From assembly GCF_947172395.1 (NCBI RefSeq), contig NC_069093.1:12993561-13057560 (forward strand): DNA of 64,000 bases. The letters run 5' to 3'. A model generated the notes under the pieces. That model saw nothing but the letters and a program-made list of their open reading frames with translations. It had not been told where the DNA came from and made no database searches. This stretch comes from Bicyclus anynana (taxonomy: Eukaryota; Arthropoda; Insecta; Lepidoptera; Nymphalidae). This document shows, piece after piece, positions 1 to 9,990 of the stretch; the stretch's first letter is position 1, and every line of letters begins with the position of its first letter. A program made the position numbers and the translations under genes.

Positions 1-903
1 TAAAATTTAATTTTAAATAATATATTCGGCTAGATTTATGCTAATAACAAAATTCATTACAGAAGTATAAATTCTTTACAAAAGTGTGAAAGACAAGAAA
101 ATAGACAGACGAAAGTGCAAAACGAACTGTAAGCCTTGTAAGATAGTAGATACAGGATGTTTTTTAATATAAATTCTTTTAACCAACTTTTAAAGTTTAG
201 GTTGATAGTCCGGTAAACATAACAATATTTGTTATGTTTACCGGACTATCAAAAAACTAAATATAAGTTTTTAAATATGGAATAAGCATCAATCATAATA
301 CTTACAACCTATATTATTATGTTAAAATGTCTGTTTCACCTTATTAAATTGGTTTTATAGTCCAATAGTAGTTTACGCCATTTTAATAGAATTAAGTTAC
401 TCATGTTACAAAGTTTTTTAATTTCGGTAGCCTTTCCATGCCCTTGTAGTTGAGGCATATCACAAAGGTCAAAGTTTAATTAAGTTTAACGCGATTAGTT
501 TTTATTATCCATAATTTGTTTGTTTTTCTGTTCCACCCACCATGTGTCACATAAATAAGTATTTTTTCGGAACAAATTGGGATACAAGGAAACAATATAT
601 TACGTCCGATACAACATGTCGAAAGGCTTTGCTGCGACAGTATATTATTTATTGCCTTAATTAAGTAATGTACTCGTTTCACATACATATAATACAGTTA
701 CATATACATGATTCTCTATTTTAATGAAGTCTAAAATTATAGAATGTCATAAATATAATGCCTTCAGAAATTAACCTTTCAATAACTAATGCAATAATTG
801 ATTAATAATTTATACTTCCATAACTTATAAGTGAGACAGTGCAATTTATAATTCTTTTATTCTTTTAATTCGTATAAAGTTAGAATTTATGATTGAACTA
901 TTC
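1..903. other. AT-rich DNA, no gene seen
   Basis: Only short chance open frames occur here. Apart from the hairpin at 204-250 I see no coding signal, SINE head or transposon end. Confidence 0.6.
204..250. repeat. Perfect 22-bp-arm hairpin
   Basis: Arms 204-225 and 229-250 are exact reverse complements with a 3-base spacer. The arm starts GATAGTCCGGTAAACATAAC. No flanking target duplication is obvious. It could be a miniature foldback element or a replication-generated inversion. Confidence 0.85.
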
Positions 904-923
904 CGTTAGCATTGCCGCGTCAA

Positions 924-931
924 TGACGTCA
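924..931. promoter_or_regulatory. Consensus CRE (TGACGTCA)
   Basis: The eight bases are the palindromic cAMP-response element bound by CREB/ATF bZIP factors. It lies about 160 bases before the CpG-rich block at 1091-1400, the position expected for a proximal promoter site. An 8-base match can occur by chance. Confidence 0.35.
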
Positions 932-1090
932 CCTTTTATTAGAGAAAGTACGAATTTATGGGCGACAAGCGGGCCCGCGGACAGGACGGCCTTTGCCAAA
1001 CCCATAATCTGTTAATTAGCCCACCGATGTGTGGTCATTAAAAAAAAACTTTAGCACTGAACACTGGCTGGAACTTTTTTTTTTTATTAA

Positions 1091-1400
1091 CGGCGCGCGT
1101 TTAAACTTTTGAATTTGGAAGGCTGCGTTCGTCACGGTGCACTCGAGCGGCGCGCGCGGGCGCTGTGTGCGCGCGGTGTTAGCGCCGCGCCGCCTCAGCC
1201 TCGACTGCCGGCATGGAAATTCGATTTTTCTGACGTTTCCTCCGCGCCTTGCTTCACGATCGAACTGCACGCCACATGAATAGGCGCCCTCACTGATTTT
1301 GCACGCCCGTCCACCGTAATAATTCTGAATATTTATGCCACTTTTGGAGGAAGCCGACAGGAGGGGTGTACGAAGACCGGCACGCAATTCCGATTGTTTC
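1091..1400. promoter_or_regulatory. CpG-rich block, possible promoter or first exon
   Basis: This stretch is strongly enriched in G+C and CpG, with several runs of GCGCGC, inside DNA that is otherwise AT-rich. A 123-codon frame crosses it on the minus strand (1016-1387, Arg/Ala-rich), and a 71-codon frame leaves it on the plus strand (1335-1550). Neither resembles a protein I know. The composition, with a CRE upstream, is what one expects of a promoter or 5' UTR. The frames may simply reflect the scarcity of AT-rich stop codons in GC-rich DNA. Confidence 0.3.
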
Positions 1401-1559
1401 GACTTTCAGGCCGTATTTGACCTTGCACGCGTGTATCTTTGCCGTCCCATCTATCAAAAGTTGGCGTTCTATTTACGTAAACATTACGAAGAAACTACCA
1501 TTGCTGTATCTCGAAAATTCCTTACACAGAGAGCGTTGCTGAAAAATTAATGGAATTCC

Positions 1560-2230
1560 TCCGAGATAGTAACTATGCAAATTGGGCGCCATCATCGATA
1601 TAAATGGTTAGATGGGCATATTAGGGAACGGACAATTTTATGACATTACCCAAAGACGTGCACGCACATCTTATCTTAGTACCTAACAAGCGCATGCTGT
1701 GAGTGGACGTGGACTTTACTGTATTTCCTATTTTAATCTTAATTATGCATTCGTGTTAATTTTGGAAGTGTAAAAACACAGCATGAATAAAGAGAAATGT
1801 GGTACGAGTGATGACGTACTCAATGTGCGAAACCAAAGACAAATTCGCGCTTTGACGCTTTGAGGCCCATCTAACGATCTACGATCGATGGGCGCCATTT
1901 TTTATGTTTTCGTAATGTTGGAAAAGTTTCCAATAGGCCAACTTGAAACGTATCACAGTAATAAAGCACCGCAGCAATCATTACAGACCATACACAGGAA
2001 ATAACGATCATTTGGTTCACGAACATTAGCTGTAGCCTACTGGACGTACAAATTATAAACCGAACTTATATTTTATGTATTTTTATTGGCTGATTTATTA
2101 CCTGTATTATCATAACTAACATCAATATATATATATCTCTCAAAAAGTTCAAAGTGTTTATTAAACGCAAGTTTGTAGGAAAGTCTTATTATGGTGTTAA
2201 TGATTATATAAATGATAAAAAACGCTTGGT
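1560..2230. other. No recognised feature
   Basis: Low-complexity TA runs occur near 2125-2140. No coding or repeat family is recognised. Confidence 0.5.
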
Positions 2231-2474
2231 GTTAAACTGTGTGCTTAATTTTAAATAAGTTTGTAAAATAGTGGTAAACACAAAAAAATATACCTTGGTT
2301 GAGTTTGTTGTGGGCTCTTCTCGAACCAAGGGGGGATTGGAACCCTCGTAACTTTAATTTTAAGTTTTCGACTATTATTACCACCATTAGATTAAATTAA
2401 ATTATGACACAATCCTGACCTTTCAAAAGTGCTTGTAAACTAAGCCTAATAGAAATAAATGAATTTTGAATTTC
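2231..2474 (+). mobile_element. LINE-Z 3' end
   Basis: It shares most of its length with 51071-51314: TAAATAAGTTTGTAAAAT near the start, GTTGTGGGCTCTTCTCG in the middle, and AAAGTGCTTGTAAACTAAGC before the terminal AAATAAATGAATTTTGAATT. A tail of short TTTGA-like repeats is typical of a LINE 3' terminus. No coding sequence remains. Confidence 0.7.
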
Positions 2475-2779
2475 TTTTTATAAATTAAATTGATGTCTTT
2501 GATATGAAAATAACTATGTTTTTTCAAGTGATTATCGCTATTTACGCAATGCTAGAACATAAAATGTTGTCAAGCTTTTTAAAAAAAATGTTTGTCTGGG
2601 CCAATCTTGGCACGGCTGGGCTGATTTTAATGGGACTTTCATTGAAAGATAGAGGTAATTGAGCAACATATAAGCTACTTTTTATCCCGGAAAAATCTAT
2701 TTTTCCCGTATCCCATTCTTTATAAATATAAATGTAAGTTTGTATACTTATTTGTTACGCGTTCACGTCTTAACATCAT

Positions 2780-2860
2780 CTGATAGTGATTGTGACTATG
2801 CAGTCACAATCACTGTTAGATAATGATAGTGATTATGCAGTCACAATCACTATCAGATAA
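2780..2860. repeat. Two adjacent hairpins on one motif
   Basis: AGTGATTGTGAC at 2785 pairs with GTCACAATCACT at 2803, and TGATAGTGATT at 2824 pairs with AATCACTATCA further on. The motif CATCTGATAGTGAT is also part of SINE-C (near 29970), so this looks like a SINE-C piece inverted and duplicated in place. Confidence 0.75.
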
Positions 2861-3036
2861 TGATTGGGATCGAGGTCCGAGGTCTCTAACATATTTTCTA
2901 AAGCACGGGGACACACCACCAATTTTCCAACTCTGGGCTGAGACTGAACTGAACTGTGATAAAAGAAAAGGCAAATATTTCCCAGACAGGATTTAAACCC
3001 AAGACTTTGTGATCCGAAGCCACTGGACTAACAGAG
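2861..3036 (-). mobile_element. SINE-C copy, degenerate
   Basis: Read on the minus strand it starts with a tRNA-like head, GTTAGTCCAGTGGCTTCGGA, then a B-box-like GGGTTTAAATCCTG. A CAACTTTTAAATTGG-type body and the GCACGGGG segment shared with 35786-36082 follow. Confidence 0.6.
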
Positions 3037-3259
3037 TATGTAAAGTCATCGAGAAATAATGAAATATTGCAACGCCGTACGCAAATTAGTACCCAGTAAC
3101 TATCCAGGCTAGTTTAAATGCAAGCTCTCCAAGTTTTAAAAGGTTATTTCATGCTAGATGAAGAGATCTCGACTGAGAAACTGCGACATCACAAATTACG
3201 GCGCTCGTCGTACTTAACAAGAGCGTTGAAATGAAAACATTACTTACAAATATAAATTA

Positions 3260-3514
3260 CTAGCGGACGCCCGCGACTTCTACCGCGTGGAATTCAGATT
3301 TTCACAAATCCCGCGGGAACCACGGATTTTTCCGGGATGAAAAGTAGCCTATGTGTTAATCCAGAGTAATCTATTTCCATTCCAAATTTCAACCAAATCG
3401 CTTCAGTAGCCGCAGCGTAAAGGGGGAACAAACATACTTACACACTTACACACTTTCACACTTACACACTTACACACTTACTCACAAACTTTCGCCTTTA
3501 TAATATTAGTATGA
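3260..3514 (-). mobile_element. Hel-1 non-autonomous Helitron
   Basis: On the minus strand it runs from TCATACTAATATTATAAAGG to GCGGGCGTCCGCTAG and sits between host A and T, as rolling-circle Helitrons do. The expected subterminal hairpin is degraded (ACTTCTACC for ACTTCGTCC). A TTACACAC microsatellite expanded inside, at about 3436-3490. Confidence 0.8.
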
Positions 3515-3588
3515 TGCTATTACAATTTATAACTCTGAGTATAGGAGTAAAGGGTATTTTGGGATAAATATTGATAAGAGAGAATTAA

Positions 3589-3900
3589 GAGCCGTGATAA
3601 CCCAGTGGATATGATCTCTGCCTAAGATTCGGAGGGCGTAGGTTCGAATCCGGTCCGGACCATGCACCTCCAACTTTTCAGTTATATGCATTTTATGATA
3701 CTAAATATCACGTGTCTAAAACGGTGAAGGAAAACATCGTGAGGAAACCTACATACCTGAAAATTTTCTTAATTATCTACGTGTGTGAAGTCTGCCAATC
3801 CGCATTGGGCCAGCATGGTGGACTATTGGCCTAACCCCTCCCATTTTGAGAGCAGACTCGTGCTCAACAGTGAGCCGAATATGGGTTGATAATGATGGTT
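3589..3900 (+). mobile_element. SINE-B, near full length
   Basis: The tRNA-like head has an A box near 3600 and a B box GGTTCGAATCC near 3643. It is followed by the conserved ATCGTGAGGAAACCT block, the GCCAATCCGCATTGGGCCAG block, and the 3' end GAATATGGGTTGATAATGATG. Confidence 0.9.
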
Positions 3901-4020
3901 AATAAGAGTATAATTATCATCATCATGATTAACTGTCAGGTTTCCCATTCTAACCGATTTTGACAATATTTTGTATATGTTTGAGTTAGTCCACGGGGTA
4001 CGGATACTTTAATAAATTTT

Positions 4021-4342
4021 GACGGCCTCCGTGGCTCAGTGGTATGCGCGGTGGACTTACAAGACGGAGGTCCTGGGTTTGATCCCCGGCTGGGCCGAGG
4101 TTTTCTTAATGTTCCAGGTCTGGCTGGTGGGAAACTTCGGCCGTAACTAGTTACCATCCTACCGACAAAGACGTACCGCCAAGCGATTTAGCGTTCCGGT
4201 ACGATGTCGTGTAGAAAGAAGGAGTGTGGATTTCATCTTACTCCTAACAAGTCAGCCCGCTTTCATCTTAGATTGCATCTTAACTTACCATCAAGTGAGA
4301 TTGTAGTCAAGGACTAACTTGTAGAAAATAAAAAAAAATAAA
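4021..4342 (+). mobile_element. SINE-A, near full length
   Basis: The head carries GTGGCTCAGTGGTATGCGCG (A box) and GGTTTGATCCCCGG (B box). The body has TTCCGGTACGATGTCGTGTA and ACCATCAAGTGAGATTGTAG, then an A-rich tail. A 73-codon frame on the other strand is only a shadow of this SINE. Confidence 0.9.
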
Positions 4343-4440
4343 CTAGGCCTTTGAGTCATAGTTGCGTTTTAAAAACACGGATTTGTTTATGCTAGGATAT
4401 GACCAGGATCACGATCTTCAGAAATAAAGGAACGACTATA

Positions 4441-4485
4441 TAGAGAGAGAGAGAGGATAGTATGAACATCTGCCGGGTCCGCTAG
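4441..4485 (+). mobile_element. Helitron-like 3' end fragment
   Basis: A GA microsatellite is followed by CTGCCGGGTCCGCTAG, a CTAG terminus of a further Helitron type. Its 5' end is not recognised. Confidence 0.4.
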
Positions 4486-4773
4486 TGTAGTAAAAAACTA
4501 AACAATCACCCAGCATGAGGCATTTTGCGTTGGCGTTAAAAATAGATGATAATAAAGATGGCCGCTCTTTACCCCACAATGGTAGAGTCAAACTAGCTCA
4601 ACAGCATTTGACCTATATCAGATCTGTATGCACTTGTTTTCTAACTTTAGCTACACAGAAGTTTTAGTTCGCAATCGTACATAATGTATTATGAATAAAG
4701 TGGGCGTAATAAATTTTACTGGAAGTAGTTTTCCACGCCATGTACTGACTGTAAAAAGCGGTTTTGTTGTTGA

Positions 4774-5009
4774 CTAACGGATGCCCGTGAATTCGTTCAC
4801 GTGGAATTCATTTTTCACAAATCCCGCGGGAACCGTGGATTTTTCCGGTATTAAAAGTAGCCTATGTATTAATCCAGAGTAAAATCTATTTTCATTCCAA
4901 ATTTCAGCCAAATCGCTTTAGTAGCTGCAGCGTAAAAGAGGAACAAACATAGGTACTTACACACTTTCACACTTACACACAAACTTTGGCCTTTATAATG
5001 TTAGTAGGA
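4774..5009 (-). mobile_element. Hel-1 Helitron
   Basis: On the minus strand the element begins TCCTACTAACATTATAAAGG and ends in a mutated CGGGCATCCGTTAG. The inner blocks TAGCCTATGTATTAATCC and TTTCAGCCAAATCGCTT are intact. Confidence 0.8.
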
Positions 5010-5014
5010 TAGGA

Positions 5015-5150
5015 CTAGCGGACCCGGTCAAGCTTCACTTTGACTAATGTGCACTTCTTCCCTATCCCTACCCTACACTACCCTACTCCTACCCCTAACC
5101 AACCCCTACCCTACCCCTACTCTATCCCTACCCTACCCCTACCCTTCGAA
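5015..5150 (-). mobile_element. Helitron 3' end with CCCTA-rich array
   Basis: CTAGCGGACCCGGTCAAGC at 5015 is a minus-strand CTAG terminus lying 5 bases from the Hel-1 copy before it. The body is an irregular array of CCCTA, CCCTAC and CCCCTAC units (5061-5145). A similar CTACCCTAAGTACCC stretch occurs in the Helitron at 39301. Confidence 0.55.
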
Positions 5151-5269
5151 AATTGACATTGATTTTTATACGTATGTAAATTATTTATCTTGGAAAAATC
5201 AGAGACAACATAAAAAGACATTTACGCAATCATGAACTAATAGAATAAATCTTAGAAATTGTTTTCGGA

Positions 5270-5400
5270 AATAGAAACTTCAATTTACACAAAATAAATT
5301 TATGAACGCACGCGTAAATTTTAATCATTTGTCAGTATATTTGAACGCACGTATAAATGTCAATCATTACTTAAACAGTATTTGATAGAACCATAATGTA
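5270..5400 (+). repeat. Degenerate direct duplication
   Basis: TGAACGCACGCGTAAATTTT and TGAACGCACGTATAAATGTC begin two diverged copies of about 45 bases. The GTATTTGA end motif recurs again near 5480. Confidence 0.45.
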
Positions 5401-5704
5401 AATACTTAAGACATGGTTGTACGGTATAATACCTTTGCCTTTTCCATACGGGAAAAAATTAAGAAAAAAAAAATTAAACAGTATTTGACAGGAAGGATGG
5501 ACAACAAATGTTTGACAGGTACTAAACAAAATAACATTTATTAGAAAAATATTCATCTTTCATAATTATTTGTTCGTCGAGTTTTCATTGCTTTTAGGAT
5601 GTATTCTGCTATTCATGGCGGAGACAAATCCAACGAATCAAAAACCATGAATATTGGTCCAGCAGATCTCGAATTATATGTGTTGTAACAAACTTGACTT
5701 TCTT

Positions 5705-5727
5705 TTATATATATATATATATATATA
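5705..5727. repeat. (TA)n microsatellite
   Basis: A run of about eleven TA units. No coding meaning. Confidence 0.95.
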
Positions 5728-6180
5728 ACATGAACTTTAATGTTATCTTGAAGAAATAATAGGTTCTATTTTATTTGACTGGTCATGGAGTTGAATCCAA
5801 ATCAAACTAACAAACAGATCAATAAGACAGATATCTCAAAGACAAATTCAATTCAAAATAAAGTGAAACTAAAATCAGGACATACAAATACGAGGAGAGC
5901 CTTTTTGCAGGGAGTGAAACGAAGCCAAACTTCCAAAATAAGCTCTGAAAATAAGCTAAAGTTTAAGCGAAATCTGTATTTAAACGGGTGTTAACAAGCT
6001 GAGTTCTTGGCACGGTACCATTTGCGATCTTGATTAGCAATTTCCATCTTGTAATAACACTGGTAGGTACTATCCACGTTATATACGTATTTTATAATGA
6101 TTTTATTTTCATTGACTAACTTATCGAAGAAAGATTGTTATATCTTTTGCATGCATGTGTATATGTGACTATGCAAAGAG

Positions 6181-6480
6181 TTGACGAATTTTAATTTAAG
6201 TAAGGTTTTTTTTAATTTTAATTTGTCCACAAGGGGGTGTAAGGGGGAGGCTAGTACCAGTCAGCCTCCCCAACTGTCAACCTCACCTGCTCGTGGTGGC
6301 AGATGGACCGAGGAGGCTCTGGCGACCGATAAATGGTATAACCATTTCAATTCTGCTAGACTTCATAAGTATCACAGACTGGTGCGAGAAGTCTAGGACT
6401 GCGAATGACCAACCCGCATGCCCAGCGTGGTCATTTTGGCATCAACCTTCATGAATAAAGACAAAAACAAACCCATGTAT
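6181..6480 (+). other. Unassigned repeat-like segment with short frame
   Basis: A 71-codon frame (6181-6396) includes SPARGGRWTEEALATDKWYN. The DNA downstream (CGCATGCCCAGCGTGGTCA) resembles LINE 3' regions. The frame has higher GC than its flanks and could be the decayed 3' end of a LINE ORF, but I cannot assign it. Confidence 0.25.
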
Positions 6481-6877
6481 ACGTATAAAAGTATATGGAG
6501 ATGATAATACGATGTCTAAATAATGATCTGGTTAAATAATTGGCTTAATAAAAGTATGTCTTTTGAAGAAAGAAACATTTTTTTATCACTCTTCTAGGAC
6601 AAAATGTTTGCCGGTGTACCAAAGCGATGAAGTAACTTTTGAAGCTGTATTATTTTTTTCTGTTACCAACAAGCTTATCAAACAAGAAAACGAACAAACA
6701 AACCAATCATAAGTCTTCAAAAGACATCTTAAAACTCAGGCTGTTATGGTCAACGATCTTAACTTGTCCCCATTGTAAACAAATTAAACATGTCGTAAAA
6801 CGTTGCAGCAAACTTTTGGTAAAGTAATGACTTAATTGTAAAAATAGATTTATCAAGATTTTTTAGATATAAGTAAG

Positions 6878-7050
6878 TTGCCGGGTGGTTAGGGTAAGCC
6901 TGGGCCGGGGATGATACGCTTTTAACAGTTGAGGAGAGCCTTGTACGGGTCGGAACACCGTGGGGTTTTAGTCGGTTTAAGTCCGACATAACCTTCTTGC
7001 CGCCACGTGGTGAGAAAGTATCCATGAGGATTTCCCCACGTAAAAAAAGG
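6878..7050 (+). mobile_element. Rep-U: probable LINE 3' UTR
   Basis: It contains GGAGAGCCTTGTACGGGTCG, TTTTAGTCGGTTTAAGTCCG and the GCCGCCACGTGG block, and ends near an A-run (ACGTAAAAAAAGG). I recognise the pattern as a recurrent lepidopteran repeat but cannot name its clade. Confidence 0.45.
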
Positions 7051-7164
7051 CCTGAGCCGGGATGGGCTTTTATCTATTGGACTAAGAGCCTGCAATAACT
7101 AGACCTCTCACATTTTATAAAAGCTGGAGTCAGCTTATGCTTCCACCATATGTATCACTATCAA

Positions 7165-7318
7165 CTCATTAACAGCCGATGGACGTAGACTGCTGGACAT
7201 TGGCCTCTTATATGGACTTTCATAACACCGTGTTCTCAAGCCGCCAGCATCCAGCGGCTCGCGTTTACTCGTTTGATATCTTTGGTCTACCTAGTGGGGG
7301 AACGACCAACGCTGGTAG
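7165..7318 (-). mobile_element. RTE-type LINE 3' fragment
   Basis: On the minus strand it encodes the GRPTTRWTKDIKR-like tail of the RTE ORF and ends at CGTCCATCGGCTG with a short ATG-type tail. It is heavily mutated and truncated at both ends. Confidence 0.7.
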
Positions 7319-7329
7319 GTATAATTATA

Positions 7330-7359
7330 AAACTCTTGCTCAAGCTTGAGCAAGAGTTT
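7330..7359. repeat. Perfect 30-bp palindrome
   Basis: AAACTCTTGCTCAAG is followed directly by its reverse complement, without a spacer, between an RTE fragment and a SINE-A-like head. Confidence 0.9.
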
Positions 7360-7399
7360 GGATTTTCACGACTTCGGGAGGTAGCAGGTGTCCAGGGTA

Positions 7400-7736
7400 C
7401 GTTAAAGACGTACATCCAAGTGATTTAGCGTTCCGGTACACTTCACACGTTCCGGTGATGACACTCCCATGATATGCGGGCGACGGGGGAATAACTGCGC
7501 GGGTGTGAAATCGTGCGTGCGAGGATGTGAAGTGCATCAGTCGTAGGTTTTTCATTCATCGCTACACGCCCCCCCGGTGTTCCGAGCGAAGTTGCCAAGC
7601 TATAGATGCGTGCACGTCCGTCAGTAGTATGAATAGAATAAAATTGTATCAAAAAACCCTTTCCAGTTTAGACTTCGTCAGTTGCATGAGGTGAGACTGC
7701 AATCCAGGATTAACTTGTAATTGAATAAATAAAAAA
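7400..7736 (+). mobile_element. SINE-A-like chimera with GC-rich core
   Basis: 7404-7447 matches the SINE-A middle (AAAGACGTACATCCAAGTGA, TTTAGCGTTCCGGTAC). 7655-7736 matches its 3' end (GGTGAGACTGCAATCC, AACTTGTAATTGAATAAATA). Between them, 7448-7650 is unrelated to SINE-A and is rich in CpG, with CGCTACACGCCCCCC. Two overlapping minus-strand frames (7340-7555, 7443-7652) cross the core but show no known domain. Confidence 0.5.
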
Positions 7737-7859
7737 ACAATACGCGAAGCTTGGATTATCCACGAACACTTGTTAACTGATCGATCCGCGAACTTTTTAC
7801 GAGGCTCATCATATGACCTACTTGATGATGTAATGAATACTTGCCATGCTAACCCATAA

Positions 7860-8180
7860 AACATTTAACAGTTTCACGAAATGTCATGTCATTTCTGTTT
7901 ACCTTGAAAAAATAATTAGTTTGGCAAAATGTCTCGTCTATTCCTTTTTTTATTCTTTGAAGGATAGCTAACTTTCAAATTCGCCTTTTTTTCTAAAACT
8001 GAAAGAAAACTTTCAGGCTCTGTACACAATAAGGCACGACAACATACTGGGCGAGAAACGAACCTGGGGCATCAGGAATAACATTTGTGCCTTAAATTGT
8101 TTAACCGCCAACTTTTAGCAGCATACCTAGTGGATTAAGTTTAAGTTTGTATAACCAATGGATTTATTCATTATTTCATC
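7860..8180. other. No recognised feature
   Basis: No coding frame, SINE head or transposon end recognised. Confidence 0.5.
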
Positions 8181-8182
8181 AT

Positions 8183-8518
8183 TCATTATTAACTCATATT
8201 CGCTGAGCTCGAGTCTCCTCTCCGAATGAGAGGGGTAAGGCTAATAGTAAAAAAGGCTAAGGGTAAAAGGTCCTTGGCAGACTTCACACACGCAGAGAAG
8301 TAAGAAATTCTCTGGTATGCACTTGCAATTTTCTCAATTCTCTGAAACACATCGTGAAGAAACCTTTTCACGATGTTTTTCCTTCACCGTTTGAGACACG
8401 TGATATTTAATTTCTTAAAATGCACGCAAATGAAAAGGTGGAGGTGCATGGGCCGGATTCGAACCTAAACCCTCTGGAATCGGAGGCAGAGGTCATATCC
8501 ACTAAGCTATCACGGCTA
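8183..8518 (-). mobile_element. SINE-B with internal duplications
   Basis: A complete minus-strand copy from the head (ends 8518) to the tail (8183). It differs from other copies by a partial repeat of AAGGCTAA near 8238-8268 and of the CGATGTTTTT/CATCGTGAAGAAACC block at 8346-8378, making it longer than usual. Confidence 0.85.
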
Positions 8519-8543
8519 TATCAGTGTATATTTAAATAAACTT

Positions 8544-8765
8544 CTTTTTTTTTATTCTTTACAAGTTAGCCCTTGACTTACCATCTCACCTGATGGTAAG
8601 TGATGATGCAGTCTAAGATGGAAGCGGGCTAACTTGTTAGGAGGAGGATAAAAGTCCACACCCCCTTTCGGATTCTACACGGCATCGTACCGGAACGATA
8701 ATTAGCTTGGCGGTACGTCTTTGCCGGTAGGGTGGTAACTAACCACGGCCGAAGCCTCCAGACAG
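8544..8765 (-). mobile_element. SINE-A, head missing
   Basis: The minus-strand copy keeps the body and A-tail but stops near GAGGCTTCGGCCG. The promoter-bearing tRNA head is absent, as expected for a 5'-truncated retroposed copy. Confidence 0.85.
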
Positions 8766-8871
8766 AAATTGTATTTCAAAATTTAATAGGTAATAATTAA
8801 TAAAATACCAATAAAAAAAATACTATTGGAATAATATTGAAAACACTGATGCAACGCTTTGTCGTACTTAA

Positions 8872-8969
8872 TCGAGAATGTATTCGTTTTTTACTTTAGT
8901 ATTTGGAGCGGCTACGACATTGTCGTGTTCTATGTGCTCTATCTGCCTATTATTATTTAATCTGTGTCT
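8872..8969 (+). repeat. Rep-X copy 1 (3' half)
   Basis: It shares GAGAATGTATTCGTT and TATTTGGAGCGGCTACGA with 45594-45857 and 49820-49918. No long terminal repeat or frame is seen, so its class is unknown. Confidence 0.6.
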
Positions 8970-9210
8970 TTAAATATCATTAAATATACATAATAGAGCA
9001 GTAAATGTATAAGATGGTTTGTCGTACACGACGTTTGGCCGACCGCCAGCGGCGTGGGACGCGGACGCAGATAGCTATCGCAGCTTCAAAGCGCAACTTA
9101 ATAGTACTCTTAAATTCTGTTTTCATTTTTTTTAATGCGATACGTTTTGCAAAGGGAATAGATCTCGTGGAATGGATGCATTTTGTAAATTATATATTTG
9201 TTTACACTTT

Positions 9211-9729
9211 GGGCTGCATTTGGGCAACTTCGCGACATCTTTTCGTCTGAAATTCCTTAGTGCCTGAAGACAAAAGTCTTCGAATAGTGCGTTTTGCCAG
9301 TAATGACATATGGATCCGAGACTTGGTCGCTAACTACGGGCCTCATAAGAAGGCTCAGAGTCACACAGCGAGCGATGGAACGAGCTATGTTAGGAGTATC
9401 TCTGCGTGATCAAATCAGAAATGAGAAGATCCGCAGAAGAACCAAAGTCACCGACATAGCTCAACGAGTCGCGAAGCTGAAGTGGCAATGGCCGGGGCAC
9501 ATATTTCGAAGAGCCGATGGATATTAGGGTCCCTAAGTGCTGGTATGGCGACCCCGCACTAGTAAGCGCAGTGTTGGTCGACCCCCCACCAGGTGGACTG
9601 ACGACATCAAGCGAGTCGCAGGGATTCGCTGGATGCAGGTGGCTCAGTATCGTGATGTTTGGAAGTCCCTACAAAAGGCCTATGTCCTGCAGTGGACGTC
9701 CATCGGCTGATATGATGATGATGATGATT
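9211..9729 (+). pseudogene. RTE-type LINE ORF2 C-terminal remnant
   Basis: This is the longest RTE remnant in the window. In one frame it encodes LPVMTYGSETWSLTTGLIRR, then AMERAMLGVSLRDQIRNEK, TDIAQRVAKLKWQWPGH and IFRRADG. It then shifts frame for the GRPPTRWTDDIKR-like and VWKSLQKAYVLQW-like tail. These follow the palm/thumb of the reverse transcriptase in RTE-family ORF2 and carry no catalytic YADD motif. The copy ends ATCGGCTGATATGATGATGA, the short-repeat tail typical of the RTE clade. It has at least one frameshift (near 9520), a missing 5' part and no partner ORF, so it cannot be active. Confidence 0.85.
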
Positions 9730-9755
9730 ACACTTTTGTTTATATTAGTTGACAT

Positions 9756-9920
9756 TAGCGACGTCCACTGCTGGACACTTTTTGCATGGACTTCAAAACA
9801 ATACGGTCTTGAGCCGTTAGCTTCCAGCAGCTCCCTGCAACCCGCTTGATGTCCACGCAGTATGGGGTCGACCAACACTGCGCTTTCCGGTGCGGGGTCG
9901 CCATTCCAGCACCTCGGGAA
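9756..9920 (-). mobile_element. RTE LINE 3' fragment, inverted to its neighbour
   Basis: On the minus strand CACCGGAAAGCGCAGTGTTG and CAAGCGGGTTGCAGGGAGC lead to the tail near 9756. It lies 27 bases after the plus-strand RTE copy, so the two form a tail-to-tail pair. Confidence 0.8.
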
Positions 9921-9990
9921 TTTAACATCAATAAATGCGAGTGCATTAGATAATGTCGTTGATTGAAATAGCATATTCTCACTTCATTCA

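Noticed and set aside
1016..1387. 123-codon minus-strand frame as a gene
   Set aside because: It lies in GC-rich DNA where stop codons are rare, has no recognisable domain, and its end runs through an A/T homopolymer. Kept only as part of the CpG-rich block.
5061..5145. Interstitial telomere repeat
   Set aside because: Lepidopteran telomeres are (TTAGG)n, that is CCTAA on the other strand. The units here are CCCTA and CCCCTAC and belong to a Helitron subtype.
6181..6396. Host gene exon
   Set aside because: No splice-site context or conserved domain, and the flanking DNA resembles retroposon 3' regions.
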